The notes: generated from the letters alone by a model not told the origin. 64,000 bases of DNA from Candidatus Fimenecus excrementigallinarum (GCA_018714805.1 DVMW01000041.1:1-64000), one strand, 5' to 3'; shown: positions 42,545 to 51,629, counted from the first letter of the stretch. Numbers and translations: made by a program.

Positions 42545-42699
42545 GTTGTTTTCCAAAATTCCCTGCGGCTTGTGAAAACTTTGTCGTACTGCCTAAAATT
42601 TCGTATATCCAAAAAAACAGGGTATGCTATTCGCACAGCCGCGGCGCAGTTCCAGTATGCCCCGCCGCGCTTGAAAACATTCGGGAGAGGCGGAAAACG

Positions 42700-43401
42700 A
42701 TGGAAACAACCGAGGTGCGTCTGCGCGCGCTGCTGCGGCGGGCCCAGGCGGCGGACAGGCAGGGCCTTGCGGGGCGCGAACGCTTTCAGGCCTATTTTGA
42801 CGCGCTGTTCGACGCCGCGGCGCGCTGTGAACGCCAAGAGGCGCTGCCGAAGGCGTACAACGACGGGATGCGCGCGCTCGGGGCGTTTTACGACGCGCAG
42901 GCGCCGCGGGCCGCCGGCGCAGTTGACCTCGCCGCCCTGCTGTCGGACGTGGGGCTTTGCTGCGACCTGCTTTTGGGCGAGGGGCGCGTACAGCTTTCGC
43001 CGGCGCGCCCTTTGTTTGTGCGCGCGAACGGGCGCGCGCTGCTTTGGGCGGTGCTGCGCGCCGCCGCCGGGGCGCTGCAAAGCGGCCTTCCGCTGACGCT
43101 GCGCGCCTTCGGCGCCGGGGCATACGGCGCGGCGTCCCTCGTCTCGCCGGCCTTTGACGGCGCGTTCGGAGGAGCGGCAGAAGCCGTGGCGGCGCGGGCG
43201 GTGCAAAAGCCCGGCGGGCGTCTTTTGCGGGAGGCGGGGCGAAACGGGTCGGGGCTCCACCTTGTCCTGCCGCGCTGCGTGCCGCAGGAGAATGCCTTCC
43301 CCGGCGCGCTCGGCTTTGCCGACTGGCTCTCCGACCGCATTTCGCCGGTCTACGCCGCGTTTTGCGGCCTGTATGTGCCGCCGGACTTTAGAAAAATATA
43401 A
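42700..43401 (+). CDS. Unknown protein resembling a degenerate histidine-kinase ATPase domain
   Basis: This 233-residue protein starts behind GGGAGAGG. The middle (VDLAALLSDVGLCCDLLLGEG ... LFVRANGRALLWAVLRAAAGALQ) recalls the region of sensor kinases leading into the N-box helix. The ATP-binding N-box Asn and G-boxes are absent, and so are a phospho-acceptor His box, membrane segments and sensor domain. It is very rich in Ala, Arg and Leu. It may be a pseudokinase or scaffold, or an unrelated helical protein. No partner gene is evident; gap is divergent and a phosphoesterase gene follows by 107 bp. Confidence 0.55.
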   Translation: METTEVRLRALLRRAQAADRQGLAGRERFQAYFDALFDAAARCERQEALPKAYNDGMRALGAFYDAQAPRAAGAVDLAALLSDVGLCCDLLLGEGRVQLSPARPLFVRANGRALLWAVLRAAAGALQSGLPLTLRAFGAGAYGAASLVSPAFDGAFGGAAEAVAARAVQKPGGRLLREAGRNGSGLHLVLPRCVPQENAFPGALGFADWLSDRISPVYAAFCGLYVPPDFRKI

Positions 43402-43508
43402 CAAAAAGACGCTTGCTTGTCCGTTTGTTTTTGTGGTAAAATGCAGGGGTAAGAACCCGGCCGGCGCGTGTGGCTGCGCCTATGCATTATGGAAAAGAGG
43501 TTTTTCCC

Positions 43509-45056
43509 GTGAAAAAATTTTTCCGCGCCCTGTTTTTCGGAAAGGTCACGGCGGTGCTGTTCCCCGTGCTCGCGCTTTGCGCCGTGCCGGTGTACTACGC
43601 CTTCCGCAACACCTTCTATTTCATTGACGACGCCATTTTCCGCGGCTTCACCATGACGCTGTTCCTGCTAATGGCGCTCAACGCCTTCCAGCTGTTCCTG
43701 CTGTCGGGGCTGCGGCTGCGGGACCGTACATACCTCACGCGCAAATGGGTGCGCGCGCTGTATGTCGTCGGCGGCGTTTACGCGGTCGTCAGCGCCGGGG
43801 TGTGCATCGGCTTTTTCTTCGGCAACAGCGCGGAGACAAACACCGTGACGCGGCGCTGCCTTTTGGAAATCCTGCCGTACTGGGCGGCGGCCGCCGCGCT
43901 GCTGCTGGCGCTGTTCATTCTGCCGAATTTGCAGAAAAAGAAGCTGCGCGCCGGGCTTTGCGCGGCGCTGTCTGCGGCCCTGCTTGTCTCATGCGCCGCG
44001 GCGCTGTTCCCCTTTACGCCGTACCGCTTCACCTCGGGCCCGGTCGTGTTTGACAACGGCACGGATTATTCGGTCGTGTTTTCGACCAGCGGCAAGGGCA
44101 CCGGGTACGTCACCTACACCTACGGCGGCGAGACGGTCACGCGCTATGACGAGGCCGCCGGGCGCAAGGCCGGCGACAGCACCATCCACACCGTGCGCGT
44201 CCCGTATGCGGAGCTGCAGAACAACACCTATACCGTCGGCTCCGTGCGCATTTTGGAGGACCGCAGCTACGGCGGCAGAAGCGGCAAGGCCATTGAATCC
44301 GAGCCCGTCGAATTCGGCGGCGTCTTCGGCGAGACGGTGCGCGCGCTGACCGTTTCGGACTGGCACACGCACACCGACCTTGCCAAAAGCACGGCGGCGC
44401 AGCTCGGCGGCTATGACGCGCTGCTGCTGCTGGGCGACAGCGCGCCGGGGATGATGTTCGCCTCCGAGGTCGTCGACTATATCCTGCAATTCGCCTCCGA
44501 CCTCGGCGGCGGGTCGATGCCCGTGCTGTTCGTCCGCGGCAACCACGAAACGCGCGGCCGCGAGGCGGGCAAGCTGCCCGAATACCTCGGCTTTGACAGC
44601 TTCTATTTCACCGCGCAGCTCGGGGACTACCGCTTTGTCGTGCTCGACAGCGGCGAGGACAAGGCCGACGACCACCCCGAATACGGGAACATGGTCACCT
44701 ACAGCGAGAGCCGCGCGAATATGGTCGCGTGGCTGGAGGGCCTTGAGAACCCGGACGGCGCAAAAACCGTCGCGCTGTCGCACGCGGACTCCGTCTGCAT
44801 CGAGGAGGATTTGTCCGCCGCCGCGCACGAGAAGCTCGACGCGCTGGGGGTCAGCCTCCTGGTCAGCGGCCATGCGCACAAAACGGAATTTAAGACCGAG
44901 CACGCCTACCCGACGCTTATCGACGGCGGCTGGACGGCGAACGGCGCGGGAACGTATGTCGCGTCGATGCTGGTTTTCTCGCCCGACGGCATTGCGCTGC
45001 GCTCGGTGGACAACGCCGGGGTCGTAACGGTGGAGGAATCCGTCGCCTGGCGGTAA
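43509..45056 (+). CDS. Membrane-anchored metallophosphoesterase
   Basis: This 515-residue protein has about four transmembrane segments in the first 180 residues and a calcineurin-like domain from about 285 on. The metal ligands are in VSDWHTHTD, LLLGDSAPG, VRGNHETRG, LSHAD and SGHAHKTEF. The start GTG 43509 has AAGAGG 8 bases upstream, which is better than ATG 43482. The catalytic domain is probably extracytoplasmic. Possible substrates include cell-wall lipid or nucleotide phosphoesters; none is shown. Confidence 0.88.
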   Translation: MKKFFRALFFGKVTAVLFPVLALCAVPVYYAFRNTFYFIDDAIFRGFTMTLFLLMALNAFQLFLLSGLRLRDRTYLTRKWVRALYVVGGVYAVVSAGVCIGFFFGNSAETNTVTRRCLLEILPYWAAAAALLLALFILPNLQKKKLRAGLCAALSAALLVSCAAALFPFTPYRFTSGPVVFDNGTDYSVVFSTSGKGTGYVTYTYGGETVTRYDEAAGRKAGDSTIHTVRVPYAELQNNTYTVGSVRILEDRSYGGRSGKAIESEPVEFGGVFGETVRALTVSDWHTHTDLAKSTAAQLGGYDALLLLGDSAPGMMFASEVVDYILQFASDLGGGSMPVLFVRGNHETRGREAGKLPEYLGFDSFYFTAQLGDYRFVVLDSGEDKADDHPEYGNMVTYSESRANMVAWLEGLENPDGAKTVALSHADSVCIEEDLSAAAHEKLDALGVSLLVSGHAHKTEFKTEHAYPTLIDGGWTANGAGTYVASMLVFSPDGIALRSVDNAGVVTVEESVAWR

Positions 45057-45070
45057 CGCAGCAAACAGAA

Positions 45071-45096
45071 GGGCGGGCGCCGAAAGGCGTCCGCCC
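45071..45096. terminator. Terminator between convergent genes
   Basis: GGGCGGGCGCC and GGCGTCCGCCC pair (one G-T wobble) around GAAA, followed by GTTTGTATC. Confidence 0.7.
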
Positions 45097-45110
45097 GTTT
45101 GTATCACGCT

Positions 45111-45593
45111 TTATGCGCCGAGCATTGCGGGTATCTCCTCGGGCTCGACGCCGAGCACCTGGGCAAATTCCCGGTACAAAAGCGCCTCCGCCTCCTTTAA
45201 CGCGCGTTCGTCCGCCTGGTGGAAGCGCTTGCCCTCGGCGGTGCGCTCGCGCCGGCGAATGTGCAGGCTTTTTATCATCTGCATAAGCGCGCGGTGGTCG
45301 CCCGTATGCAGAACCTGCGCCTGGGCGGTGTGCCGCTTTGCGTCGTTCTCAATCCATTGCGCGGGCAGCTGCGGCATTTCGCGCAAAAGCGAGCGGACCT
45401 CCCGCTTGTCCAACAGCGCGCGCATGGAAGCCGGCGCGCTGTCGACCGGGCAGTAAATGGTCGTATCCTCCCCGTAAAGCGGGTGCAGCACGTAATATGC
45501 CGCCGTTTGCCTGCCGAATTTCTTTTGACAGATTTCGGTGATTTCGCAGACGCCCGTCTGCCCGTACATGACTTTGTCGTGAATCGCGAACAC
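45111..45593 (-). CDS. CarD/CdnL-TRCF family regulator
   Basis: This 160-residue protein has an N-terminal RNA-polymerase-interacting domain (IHDKVMYGQTGVCEITEI ... YYVLHPLYG) and a helical C-terminus (RRRERTAEGKRF...EREF-type helices) that contacts DNA near the -10. CarD-like proteins stabilise open complexes. The start is GTG at 45591-45593 behind GGAGGGG. A structured, terminator-like element lies just upstream at 45635-45690. Confidence 0.9.
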   Translation of the reverse strand: MFAIHDKVMYGQTGVCEITEICQKKFGRQTAAYYVLHPLYGEDTTIYCPVDSAPASMRALLDKREVRSLLREMPQLPAQWIENDAKRHTAQAQVLHTGDHRALMQMIKSLHIRRRERTAEGKRFHQADERALKEAEALLYREFAQVLGVEPEEIPAMLGA

Positions 45594-45634
45594 GCCGTTC
45601 CCCTCCTTTTGTAAGGACAGAAAAACAAAGAAAA

Positions 45635-45690
45635 AGCACGCCCGCGAAACCGAAGCAAAGTGCGCTGGGCGTTTCGGACGGCGGCGTGCT
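45635..45690 (-). promoter_or_regulatory. Structured terminator-like element upstream of the CarD gene
   Basis: AGCACGCC (45635-45642) pairs with GGCGTGCT (45683-45690). Inside, CGAAAC (45645-45650) can pair with GTTTCG (45671-45676), or alternatively CCGAA with TTCGG. On the minus strand TTTTTCTTTGTTTTTC follows. A TATAAT box (45716-45711) lies just upstream, so this may be an attenuator in the carD leader. It may instead simply terminate the small gene at 45759-45974. Confidence 0.55.
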
Positions 45691-45758
45691 GTTGTTTGTT
45701 TCTATAGGGAATTATACCGCAGAAAAGCAAAAAAGGAAATAGGCTTTTTCCACAAATT

Positions 45759-45974
45759 TCACGGGGTTTCGCGCGGCGGGCTTTCGTCGTTTTTCGAATC
45801 CGGCACGCCCTGGCTTATCGCCGGGAAGGCGTTTTTCGTGTCGGCGGTCGGCTGCACCTCGTAGGTGCCGTATTTGTTCAGCAGCTCGAACACGTCCTCC
45901 GGCTCGCCGTGGGAAGCGCGCACCGACACCTCCGAATCGACGGCCCCGGCCGGCTTTTTCTTTTGCTTTGGCAT
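45759..45974 (-). CDS. Small hypothetical protein
   Basis: This 71-residue protein has a Lys-rich start (MPKQKKKPAG), an acidic centre with HGEPEDVFELLNKYGTYEVQP and a polar tail. No domain or membrane segment is recognised. ATG 45974 is chosen over 45983 because GGAG sits 9 bases before it but abuts the other. It lies alone between the CarD gene and the divergent HTH-membrane gene. Confidence 0.55.
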   Translation of the reverse strand: MPKQKKKPAGAVDSEVSVRASHGEPEDVFELLNKYGTYEVQPTADTKNAFPAISQGVPDSKNDESPPRETP

Positions 45975-46179
45975 AGGCTTCATCTCCGCTAAAAGCTTGC
46001 CCGGAACCGGCCGGTTTTATGCCCGTGCCCGCTTTCCTGTGCACAGCGGCACAAACCCGGTTGAATTTGCACCTATTTTTTTGCAGCCTGCACTTTGCGC
46101 CGCGCGCTTTACACCGTTTTCAAAACATGATAAAATGACATAGAAACTATCGGTTCCAAGGAAAGGGGTTTTCCAAAAT

Positions 46180-47121
46180 ATGGCAACTCGCACGCTTTCG
46201 GACCTCCGCGCCGAACAGAACCTCTGGCGCAGGGACGTCGCCGAGGTTCTGGGCATACCGGAAAGTGAAGTGGAACGCCTGGAGATGACCGGCGAGGTCC
46301 CGCAGGACGTCGCGCAAAAGCTTCTGGAGGCCTACGCGCTCCCCGCCGACTACTTTACGGTCGACATCGACGCGCTGCGCGCCGCCGAGCGCGCCGCCGA
46401 ACGCGTCACGCCCAAAAAGCCGTTCTGGTACCTGTTTGTCGTCGTGCTTGTCTGGCAGTTTTTGTGCAGCCTTGTCATCGCCCTTTTGGACCTGCCCGCA
46501 AGAATTGCGGATATGCTCGGCGCGCCGGTCAGCGTGCTCTATCCGATGGTGTCGGACGTGTGCGGCACGGTCGTGACCATTTGCTCGGGCATTTTCTTAG
46601 GCTCCTACCTCATCAAAAAAAGCAACCTGCGCGGGCGGGTCGCGGAATTTGAGTTTTTGTATCCGTTTATGAACGGCTCCGTCACCGCGTGGCTCCTGCT
46701 GCCGTTTGCGCGGCAGGTGCTCAACAACGGCACGGCTTCTGGCTGGTTCGCCGCGCAGATGGTGCTGACCTTCGTGTGCCTGTTCGCGGACGTCGTTTTC
46801 CTGACCTTTTTCGTCAAGGCAACCACGGAGGAGGCCTCCGAAAAGGGGCGCAAAACGCTGCGGATTCTGTTTGCCGCCGCGCTGGCCGCCAAGCTGCTGT
46901 ATTATGTGCTCTGGTTCGCGCTCGGGTTTTTCCGGGACGCCGAGGCGTATGACCTCGCAGGCGTCGCGCTCCGCATTGTGTTCAGCCTCTGCATTTTTTA
47001 CGGCGCGGCGTTCGGCATATACCGCTTCCCAAAGCTGCAAACGCTGTTTTTGACGGTGCTGCCGATATTGTACTTCGCCGTACCCACAGCGATTTCCACC
47101 ATTTTCATGCTGATAGCATAA
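46180..47121 (+). CDS. HTH-domain integral membrane protein
   Basis: This 313-residue protein has an N-terminal XRE-like helix-turn-helix (SDLRAEQNLWRRDVAEVLGI to about residue 60) and then about seven hydrophobic segments. Such fusions may sense membrane signals and act on DNA or other proteins, but no family name was recognised. A promoter (TTTACA, 17 bp, TAAAAT, about 46109-46137) and a GGAAAGGGG site precede it. It is monocistronic, ending at the terminator 47129-47152. Confidence 0.72.
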   Translation: MATRTLSDLRAEQNLWRRDVAEVLGIPESEVERLEMTGEVPQDVAQKLLEAYALPADYFTVDIDALRAAERAAERVTPKKPFWYLFVVVLVWQFLCSLVIALLDLPARIADMLGAPVSVLYPMVSDVCGTVVTICSGIFLGSYLIKKSNLRGRVAEFEFLYPFMNGSVTAWLLLPFARQVLNNGTASGWFAAQMVLTFVCLFADVVFLTFFVKATTEEASEKGRKTLRILFAAALAAKLLYYVLWFALGFFRDAEAYDLAGVALRIVFSLCIFYGAAFGIYRFPKLQTLFLTVLPILYFAVPTAISTIFMLIA

Positions 47122-47128
47122 CGCCGTC

Positions 47129-47152
47129 GAGCCGCCCTTATAAGGGCGGCTC
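47129..47152. terminator. Terminator shared by convergent genes
   Basis: GAGCCGCCC (47129-47137) and GGGCGGCTC (47144-47152) around TTATAA form a fully palindromic stem followed by TTTTTAT. Confidence 0.9.
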
Positions 47153-47155
47153 TTT

Positions 47156-48160
47156 TTATGCCCCGGCAAGCGTTGTGCCGGGATAGTAATGCGACAGTAT
47201 TTCGCGGTAATCCGCTCCCTGCCGCGCCATGTAATCCGCGCCGTACTGGCTCATGCCCACGCCGTGGCCGTTGCCCGTGCAGGTGAAGGTGAACCGCCCG
47301 TCCGCAAACGAAACGGTAAAGGCGGGCGAGCGAAGCCCCAGAAGCGTGCGAAACTGCTGGCCGGTCATCGCTTTGCCGCCGACGGTGACGGACGCGACGA
47401 CGCCGGTGCCGTTTTCGGAAAGCGTCAGCCCGGTAATCCAGGCGGCCGGGTCGTCGGGCAGCGTTATGCCGCTTTGCGCCGACAGCTTTTCGCGCACCTC
47501 GTCGGCGGTCAGCGCCGTGCTGCTCGTAAAATCGGGCGAAAGGCGGTCGCCGGGGCTCGTAACCGACCGCAGGTACGGCACGTCCGCGCCCCAGACGGTT
47601 TCGGCGCTTTCCGTGCGTCCCGGGCAAAGCGCGCAGTAGGCCGCGGTGATGTATGCGCCGTCGTATGTCAGCGCCTGTCCGAACACCGCTTCGACCGCCG
47701 CGCGCAGCTTTTCCTCATAGACGTCGAAATTGGCGCCCCATTTTTCGCGCCGCGCGTTTTCGTCCAGATACCCCTGGTGGCGCGCCGGGTCGTCGGAAAT
47801 ATCCGCGCCGAGCAGCGCCGGGTCGTCCTCGCCCGCCTGCAGCCGGCGCACGTTTGTGTAAGCCGCGACCGCCTGCGCCTTGAGCGCCTCCGGCTCGCTT
47901 TGCGCGGCCATCTCCGCCGCGACGCAGCCGACCAGATAGTCCGCCGTATCCATTTCGACGACGTTCCCGCTTGCCGCCTGCAAAACGGCGACGGAATCGG
48001 GCGCGCCGGCCGGCTCTCCTGCGGCGGCGGTCTGCACGGCTTCCCCGAACAGCGCCTGCCGCGCGGTCTCCACCGAAAAGCCGTGCAAATCGAGCGCGGC
48101 GACCGGTGCGGCGAACATGGCGACGGCCAGCAAAAGACACAGCGCCGCATACGTTTTCAT
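47156..48160 (-). CDS. spoIID: Stage II sporulation protein D (peptidoglycan lytic transglycosylase)
   Basis: SpoIID cleaves peptidoglycan during engulfment of the forespore, together with SpoIIM and SpoIIP. The 334-residue protein has a signal/anchor sequence (1-22), CVAAEMAAQSEPEALKAQAVAAYTN with the catalytic Glu, and GNGHGVGMSQYGADYMA near residue 295. GGAAGGGG supports the start. Size matches SpoIID, and this is the conventional copy compared with the fused one at 28607-30709. Confidence 0.93.
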   Translation of the reverse strand: MKTYAALCLLLAVAMFAAPVAALDLHGFSVETARQALFGEAVQTAAAGEPAGAPDSVAVLQAASGNVVEMDTADYLVGCVAAEMAAQSEPEALKAQAVAAYTNVRRLQAGEDDPALLGADISDDPARHQGYLDENARREKWGANFDVYEEKLRAAVEAVFGQALTYDGAYITAAYCALCPGRTESAETVWGADVPYLRSVTSPGDRLSPDFTSSTALTADEVREKLSAQSGITLPDDPAAWITGLTLSENGTGVVASVTVGGKAMTGQQFRTLLGLRSPAFTVSFADGRFTFTCTGNGHGVGMSQYGADYMARQGADYREILSHYYPGTTLAGA

Positions 48161-48197
48161 ACGGACCCCTTCCTTTCGTTTTTTCCGCTTCGCTTGG

Positions 48198-48226
48198 TTG
48201 ACTTTGCCTGCGTTTTGCGATACAAT
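48198..48226 (+). promoter_or_regulatory. Promoter of the second citrate synthase gene
   Basis: TTGACT (48198-48203), 17 bp, TACAAT (48221-48226), 81 bp before the ATG. No palindrome like that of paralogue 1 is present. Confidence 0.75.
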
Positions 48227-48306
48227 ATATTATCTATTGCGTAAAGTGAAGCAGCCGTCTGACACGGCGCACAGCGCTCTGCGGCGCGAAAAGGAGCACA
48301 GAACCG

Positions 48307-49719
48307 ATGTCCGATTACATTTCCCCGATTTCCAACGACGCTCTTTCCAGCTTATGCGAGGAGCTCGCCAAAAATAACCGCATCCGCCCCGAGGATTACA
48401 GCCGTTTCGAGGTCAAGCGCGGGCTTCGCAACCCCGACGGCACCGGCGTAATGGCGGGGCTGACGCGTATCTGCTCGGTGGAAGGGTATTATATTGAGGA
48501 CGGCGAGCGCGTCCCGAAGGCGGGGCGGCTGACCTACCGCGGCATTGACATGAGTGAGATTGTCCGCGACTGCGAGGAGAAAAACCGCTTCGGCTTCGAG
48601 GAGGTTGCGTGGCTTTTGCTGTTCGGCGATTTGCCGACGCAAAGGCAGCTTGACCGCTTCTGCGAAATCCTGGCGGCGTGCCGGGAACTGCCGGACGAAT
48701 TCATTGAGGACATGATTATGAAGGCGCCCTCGCCCAATATCATGAACAAGGTCGCGCGGTCCGTTTTGGCGCTCTATTCCTTTGACGAAACGCCCGACGA
48801 CACCGCCGTCGAGAACGTCCTGCGCCAGTCCATTCAGCTTATCGCGCAAATTCCGACCATCATGGCGTACGCCTACCAGGTCAAGCGGCGGGTCTACGAC
48901 CACAAAAGTATGTTCATCCACCAGAACGACAAGTCCTTAAAAACGGCGGAATCCATTTTGCACGCCATCCGTCCCGACCGGAAATTCACGGACGAAGAGG
49001 CGAAGCTGCTGGATTTGTGCATGATTATCCACGCCGAGCACGGCGGCGGCAACAACTCGACGTTTACGACGCGCTGCATCACCTCCTCGGGGACCGACAC
49101 TTACTCCGCCATTGCGGCGGGCATCGGCTCGCTCAAGGGCCCCAAGCACGGCGGCGCCAACATCAAGGTTGTCGAGATGGTCGAGGATATGCGCGCGCAC
49201 ATCGCCGACCCGACCGACGAAGGGCAGGTCGCCGATTATCTCGCCAAAATCATCCGCAGGCAGGCCGGCGACGGCACGGGGCTCATTTACGGCATGGGCC
49301 ACGCGGTCTATACGCTTTCCGACCCGCGCGCCGTCATTCTGCGCGAGCGCGCCCGGACGTTTGCCAAAGCGCACGGCTTTGAGGACCGGTTCCGCACGCT
49401 GGAGCTTATCGAGACGCTCACCCCGGAGCTGTTTGCCAAATACAAGGGCGAAAAGAAAAAAATGTGCGCCAACGTCGACCTCTATTCCGGCCTCATCTAT
49501 GAAATGCTGCACATCCCGCACGACCTGTTTACGCCGCTGTTTATGGCGGCGCGCATCGCGGGCTGGTCGGCGCACCGGCTTGAGGAGCTCACCTCCGGCA
49601 GCCGCATCATGCGCCCGGCGTATAAAAACGTTTCGCTGCCGCGGAAATTCGTCCCGCTTGACGAACGCACGCCGGACCATGTGGTCCAGACCGAATACAT
49701 CCCGCCGGAGGAGCGGTAA
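48307..49719 (+). CDS. Citrate/2-methylcitrate synthase family protein (paralogue 2)
   Basis: This 470-residue protein shares blocks with paralogue 1 throughout (FEVKRGLRNPDGTGVMAGL, GLIYGMGHAVYTLSDPRA, NVDLYSGLIYEML). The catalytic His residues in HAEHGGGNNSTFTTR and GMGHAVYTL, and the Asp in NVDLYSG, are present. AAAAGGAGC precedes the ATG. It has a plain promoter, so it is probably the constitutive form of the pair. A membrane-protein gene follows by 42 bp. Whether it makes citrate or methylcitrate is undecided. Confidence 0.92.
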   Translation: MSDYISPISNDALSSLCEELAKNNRIRPEDYSRFEVKRGLRNPDGTGVMAGLTRICSVEGYYIEDGERVPKAGRLTYRGIDMSEIVRDCEEKNRFGFEEVAWLLLFGDLPTQRQLDRFCEILAACRELPDEFIEDMIMKAPSPNIMNKVARSVLALYSFDETPDDTAVENVLRQSIQLIAQIPTIMAYAYQVKRRVYDHKSMFIHQNDKSLKTAESILHAIRPDRKFTDEEAKLLDLCMIIHAEHGGGNNSTFTTRCITSSGTDTYSAIAAGIGSLKGPKHGGANIKVVEMVEDMRAHIADPTDEGQVADYLAKIIRRQAGDGTGLIYGMGHAVYTLSDPRAVILRERARTFAKAHGFEDRFRTLELIETLTPELFAKYKGEKKKMCANVDLYSGLIYEMLHIPHDLFTPLFMAARIAGWSAHRLEELTSGSRIMRPAYKNVSLPRKFVPLDERTPDHVVQTEYIPPEER

Positions 49720-49761
49720 ACCGGGCGTTCGGCCCGTTGAACACGAGGAAGGGTACCTGCC

Positions 49762-50700
49762 ATGAAGCTGAACATTCAAAAGACAGACCAAATCGACCTG
49801 CGCCTTTTGCTGTGCGTCTTCGGCGTGACGACGGCGCTCACCGCGATTTTGCGCACGGTGCAGCTGTTTACGAACATCGAGCCGCACACCGGTTTTTTTG
49901 CGGCGGTGGACTGGTCCGTTTATGTGCTCTACGGGCTTGTGCTGCTGTCGGCCGCGCTGCTTATGCTCCTGCCGTCCTTCAGCGCGCGCATTCCCGCCTC
50001 GCGCGCGGTTGTGCGCCGGGACCCGGCGCTCGCCGTCACGAGCGGCCTGTTTGCCGCGGGGCTTTTGTATGACGCGGCGCTCGCCGTACTGAACATTCCC
50101 GTGCTCCTGTCGGAAAACGGCAGTCTGCCCGTCGGGGCGCTGCTGTTTTCCGAGGGCCTGCTCGCCGAGGTGCTGCGCGCGGCCTGCGGGCTGCTGGCCG
50201 CCCTGTACATGGTCTTTACCGCCGTTTCCTACGCCAAGGGAACCAGGCAGTTCGCCAAATTCCGGCTGCTTGCGCTCATGCCGCTTTTCTGGGCGATGTT
50301 CCGGATTGTCCTGCGCTTTATGACAAAGATTAGCTTCACCATGGTCTCCGAGCTGCTTTTGGAGCTTGCGATGCTCGCCTTTATGATGCTGTTTCTGCTT
50401 TCCTTCGCCCGCATTGCCGCCGCGGTCAACCCGAAGGGCGAAATGCGCAAGGCGGTGCGCTTCGGCCTGCCGGCCGCCTTCCTGGCGGCGGTTATCGGCC
50501 TTTCGCGCCTCGTGTGCACCGTCGCGGGGAAGGGCGAGCTTCTGGCGGACGGGTTCCCCTTCTCGTTCGGGGAGCTGGGCTTTGCGGCCTTTGCCGCCGC
50601 ATACGTCGCCGAGCAGCTGCGCTTCGGCCGCCCCGCTTCGGAGGAGCCCGATATGGCGCAGGACGCAGAACCCCCTGAAACGGACAGCGCGGACGCATGA
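49762..50700 (+). CDS. Multispanning membrane protein of unknown function
   Basis: This 312-residue protein has about eight hydrophobic segments and a polar acidic C-terminal tail (PDMAQDAEPPETDSADA). No motif was recognised. It overlaps the next gene by 4 bp (ATGA), so the two are translationally coupled and may act together. A GGAAGGG site precedes the ATG. Confidence 0.7.
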   Translation: MKLNIQKTDQIDLRLLLCVFGVTTALTAILRTVQLFTNIEPHTGFFAAVDWSVYVLYGLVLLSAALLMLLPSFSARIPASRAVVRRDPALAVTSGLFAAGLLYDAALAVLNIPVLLSENGSLPVGALLFSEGLLAEVLRAACGLLAALYMVFTAVSYAKGTRQFAKFRLLALMPLFWAMFRIVLRFMTKISFTMVSELLLELAMLAFMMLFLLSFARIAAAVNPKGEMRKAVRFGLPAAFLAAVIGLSRLVCTVAGKGELLADGFPFSFGELGFAAFAAAYVAEQLRFGRPASEEPDMAQDAEPPETDSADA

Positions 50701-51629
50701 CCTTTTTGCAAAATGCCGGGGCCGCGGCCGGGCAGGTCGCGATTCTGTATATCCTGGCGGCGGTGGGCTTCTGCTGCGATAAGGCGGGGCTTTACACCGA
50801 AAAGGCGGCGCGGCTCTGCAACGATTTGCTGTTTTACATCGTCACGCCCGCCGTGGTCATACAGGCCTTTGCCGGGATGGAGCGTACCGACGCGTCCGTG
50901 CGCGGGCTGCTGTTCGCCATGGTCGGCGGGCTGGCGCTGCACCTGCTGGCCATCCTGCTCTCGCTGCCGCTGTTCCGGAAGTCCGGCGAGGACGCCCCCG
51001 TCTACCGCTTCGCCTGCATTTATGGCAACGTCGGCTACATGGCGCTGCCGCTTGCACAGGCGGTTTTGGGCGGCGCGGGTGTGTTTTACTGCTCGGGCGT
51101 GCTGGTCCCGTTCAACCTGCTTTCCTTTACGCACGGCGTTTGGCTGATGTCCGGCAAAGACGGCAGGGGCGCCTTTCGGCCGTCGCGGCTGCTTTTGAAC
51201 CCCGGCGTCGTCTCCGTCCTGCTCGCGTTGCCGCTGTTTTTTTCGGACGTGCGCCTGCCCGCCGTCCTTTCGGAGCCCGTGCGGCTTTTGGCACAGCTCA
51301 ACACCCCGCTTGCCATGCTGATGTTCGGCACCTACCTTGCGCACACAAAGCTGCGCTCGATGTTCTGCCGCCCGCAAATCTATCTGGTCGCGGCGTTCAA
51401 GCTTGTGTTGTTCCCGACCGTCGCGCTGCTTGCCGCAAAGCTCTGCGGCGCGTCCGGCGTGCTGCTGACCGCGCTGCTCATCTCGGCCTGCGCCCCCACG
51501 GCGAACAACACCGTGATGTTCGCCGCCAAATACGGCAAAAGCACGCAGACCGCCTCGCAGACGGTCGCCGTGGTCAGCCTGCTTTCCATTGTCACCATGC
51601 CTGTGTTCATCGCGCTCGCGCAGGCATAA
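50697..51629 (+). CDS. AEC family transporter (auxin efflux carrier type)
   Basis: This 310-residue protein has ten predicted transmembrane helices in two related halves. FACIYGNVGYMALPLAQAVLG and APTANNTVMFAAKYG are the broken-helix segments typical of AEC permeases, which carry malate, malonate or other organic acids. Coupling to the upstream membrane gene and nearness of a citrate synthase make an organic acid a reasonable guess. Confidence 0.87.
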   Translation: MTFLQNAGAAAGQVAILYILAAVGFCCDKAGLYTEKAARLCNDLLFYIVTPAVVIQAFAGMERTDASVRGLLFAMVGGLALHLLAILLSLPLFRKSGEDAPVYRFACIYGNVGYMALPLAQAVLGGAGVFYCSGVLVPFNLLSFTHGVWLMSGKDGRGAFRPSRLLLNPGVVSVLLALPLFFSDVRLPAVLSEPVRLLAQLNTPLAMLMFGTYLAHTKLRSMFCRPQIYLVAAFKLVLFPTVALLAAKLCGASGVLLTALLISACAPTANNTVMFAAKYGKSTQTASQTVAVVSLLSIVTMPVFIALAQA

